Assembly (NCBI GenBank): GCA_003696775.1
Contig: RFFS01000061.1
Span: 1 to 53,092 of the forward strand
DNA length: 53,092 nucleotides
Direction of reading: 5' to 3'
DNA from: Calditrichota bacterium
GTDB lineage: Bacteria > Calditrichota > Calditrichia > Calditrichales > J004
Part shown: positions 52,155 to 53,092 of the stretch, one piece after another
How positions within the stretch are numbered: position 1 is the stretch's first letter
Layout: every line of letters starts with the position of its first letter
Position numbers and translations under genes: made by a program
Notes under the pieces: model-generated
Databases searched by the model: none
What the model was told of the DNA's origin: nothing
What the model saw: the letters and a program-made list of their open reading frames with translations, nothing else

Positions 52155-52669
52155 GTCTCTTTCCGCATGGCGGTTGTCAGATGTTGAAACACTTTTTCCA
52201 CATTTTGTCCGTTTTTTGCGCTGGTGGTGTAATAAGGCAACCCCAGGCCGCGGCTGATGCCCAAAAACGATTGATAGCCCGGATGCGCCGTGTTGACAAG
52301 GTCTGTTTTATTGCCCACCAAAATGCTTTCGGCGTTTGGCGCGGTTTTTTTTATGGCTTTTAACATCGAAGGGATCATCTCTATGGAGGCCAGACGGGTC
52401 AGGTCGGCAACCATTATGACACCGGCAGCGCCCGTATAATAATTGACGCTGACGGCATCCCGCGGATGAAAACCTTCCACATCCCATATCAGAAGTAAAA
52501 CACTCTGTCCGTTTTCGCATCTTATTTTTTTTTGAGATATGTTGACGCCGATGGTCGTCAGATAATCATCCGCGAACAAATTTTCCACATAGCGACGTAT
52601 CAGACTGGTTTTTCCCACACCGATATCGCCGGCCAGACATATCTTTTTTTTAATAAGAGACATAAACAC
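52148..52669 (-). CDS. Bacterial Ras/Rab-like small GTPase
   Basis: A 173-residue GTPase covering just the G domain. G1 is AGDIGVGKTSLIRRY, the switch I Thr lies in DDYLTTIGVNI, G3 is LLIWDVEGFHPRD, G4 VGNKTDL, G5 TTSAKNG. This is the Rab/Ras pattern, not an Era/Obg or MglA one. The switch II residue that is Gln in Ras (WDTAGQ) is Phe here (WDVEGF), so intrinsic hydrolysis is probably slow or needs a GAP. There is no C-terminal Cys prenylation motif beyond a chance KETC. It lies two bases behind the OmpA-domain gene and overlaps the activator start. Confidence 0.9.
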   Translation of the reverse strand: MFMSLIKKKICLAGDIGVGKTSLIRRYVENLFADDYLTTIGVNISQKKIRCENGQSVLLLIWDVEGFHPRDAVSVNYYTGAAGVIMVADLTRLASIEMIPSMLKAIKKTAPNAESILVGNKTDLVNTAHPGYQSFLGISRGLGLPYYTTSAKNGQNVEKVFQHLTTAMRKETC

Positions 52670-52671
52670 GC

Positions 52672-53092
52672 TTACCTGATTGTAAATGTGACCTTACGAT
52701 TTTTCCCCTTCCGGTTTTGGGGTAATACTCTGTATGATGTTTGAATGCTGTGTTCCGGGATGCCGTTACGGGTTAAATACTGTTTAACCGTACGGGCGCG
52801 CTCCTTGGCCAATTGTTCATTTGTCGTTTGTCGGCCGGAATTATCGGCATAACCATGAATATATAATGTGTCGTAGGAGTGCATGGCCAGATAGGTTTTG
52901 AGTCGATCCAGAATCCCCCGATTTACGGAATCCGGTGTGGAAGAAGCTGTCGGAAAATAAACCGTAAAAGCGTCAAGAGACCGCGGTTCCTTTGTTGAAG
53001 GCGCGACGGTTAAGGCATTCCACACCAACGGAAGACCGCTGTAACGGGCAAATAAACGCGCTGCTTTTTGCCGGAGAGCCTCGTCCGGCACC
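52672..53092 (-). CDS. OmpA-family C-terminal domain protein (5' end beyond window)
   Basis: At least 139 residues; the frame is open at the window edge, and the apparent GTG at 53091 is probably an internal Val codon. From residue 40 on it is an OmpA/Pal peptidoglycan-binding domain: TVYFPTASSTPDS, YLAMHSYDTLYIHGYADNSG (the Asp that contacts diaminopimelate), NEQLAKERARTVKQYLTRNGI (the NxxLSxxRA-type helix) and NRKGKNRKVTFTI. It tethers an envelope protein to peptidoglycan. Directly coupled to the Ras-like GTPase gene (two-base gap), an unusual pairing of a periplasmic anchor with a cytosolic switch. Confidence 0.85.
   Translation of the reverse strand, partial: VPDEALRQKAARLFARYSGLPLVWNALTVAPSTKEPRSLDAFTVYFPTASSTPDSVNRGILDRLKTYLAMHSYDTLYIHGYADNSGRQTTNEQLAKERARTVKQYLTRNGIPEHSIQTSYRVLPQNRKGKNRKVTFTIR

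Overview
The window reads as chromosome of a Gram-negative bacterium of the FCB (Bacteroidota/Calditrichota/Ignavibacteria-like) kind. The pointers are an outer-membrane barrel fused to a metalloprotease and a TolB-type propeller, an LptE-like lipoprotein, a secreted subtilase ending in a type IX-secretion-like C-terminal domain, a bacillithiol deacetylase (BshB1), a Reg_prop/Y_Y_Y giant sensor, RpoN with two of its activators, and remnants of intergenic repeats of a kind I associate with that group. The phylum is inference; there is no rRNA or marker set here. Coding density is very high, many genes overlap by 4-14 bases, and I see no rRNA, tRNA, CRISPR array, transposase or prophage.

Layout. 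1-3006 (-): partial lipoprotein and a metalloprotease/propeller/barrel protein. 3323-5808 (+): membrane-anchored polysaccharide deacetylase and a secreted nucleotide pyrophosphatase/phosphodiesterase. 5809-6416: a non-coding patch with duplicated repeat fragments and an AT-rich direct repeat. 6417-8019 (+): unknown two-TM protein and a small lipoprotein, closed by a bidirectional terminator. 8138-10931 (-): cysC-cysD-cysN, which makes PAPS. 11156-16934 (-): deaminase, giant sensor, bshB1, unknown, xerD. 17180-17929 (+): an SDR. 17936-26683 (-): a six-gene run of sigma-54 activator, lptE, TPR protein, subtilase, coaE, purC. 26922-28479 (+): wlbA/wlbB-like nucleotide-sugar genes behind a sigma-54-like promoter. 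28705-31715 (+): spondin-domain lipoprotein and a PhoB/PhoR-type two-component pair. 31720-32640 (-): nitrilase. 32915-36833 (+): hisC, rpoN, map, HAD phosphatase. 36820-38986 (-): STAS protein, glutamine amidotransferase, metallo-beta-lactamase-fold protein. 39084-41164 (+): a compact queD-queE-queF-queC operon for preQ1/queuosine. 41143-50380 (-): DUF protein, REC-DHp-REC protein, RCK potassium channel, ADP-ribosylglycohydrolase, CHASE2 cyclase, class V aminotransferase, YraN, sulfotransferase. 50811-53092 (-): PAS sigma-54 activator, Ras-like GTPase, OmpA-domain protein (partial).

The most interesting part is the right end. Below the OmpA/GTPase/activator operon lies a 430-base gap without annotated genes. 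Read on the minus strand it holds, in order, a cluster of inverted repeats, a full-consensus -24/-12 sigma-54 promoter (TGGCAT-N5-TTGCT), a roughly 185-nt transcript that could be a small RNA or encode a 40-residue peptide, and a strong intrinsic terminator starting at that peptide's stop codon. The same layout (activator gene, dyad about 100 bp upstream, -24/-12 element) appears less perfectly between the other activator and wlbA. Together with rpoN in the same window this suggests two local sigma-54 circuits.

Other points: two proteins carry a histidine-kinase phosphoacceptor (DHp) domain but no ATPase domain; CoaE has Gln in place of the Walker A Lys; the second activator has GAYTHA in place of GAFTGA; the Ras-like GTPase lacks the switch II Gln; and a PAPS-producing operon shares the window with a sulfotransferase but no PAPS reductase.
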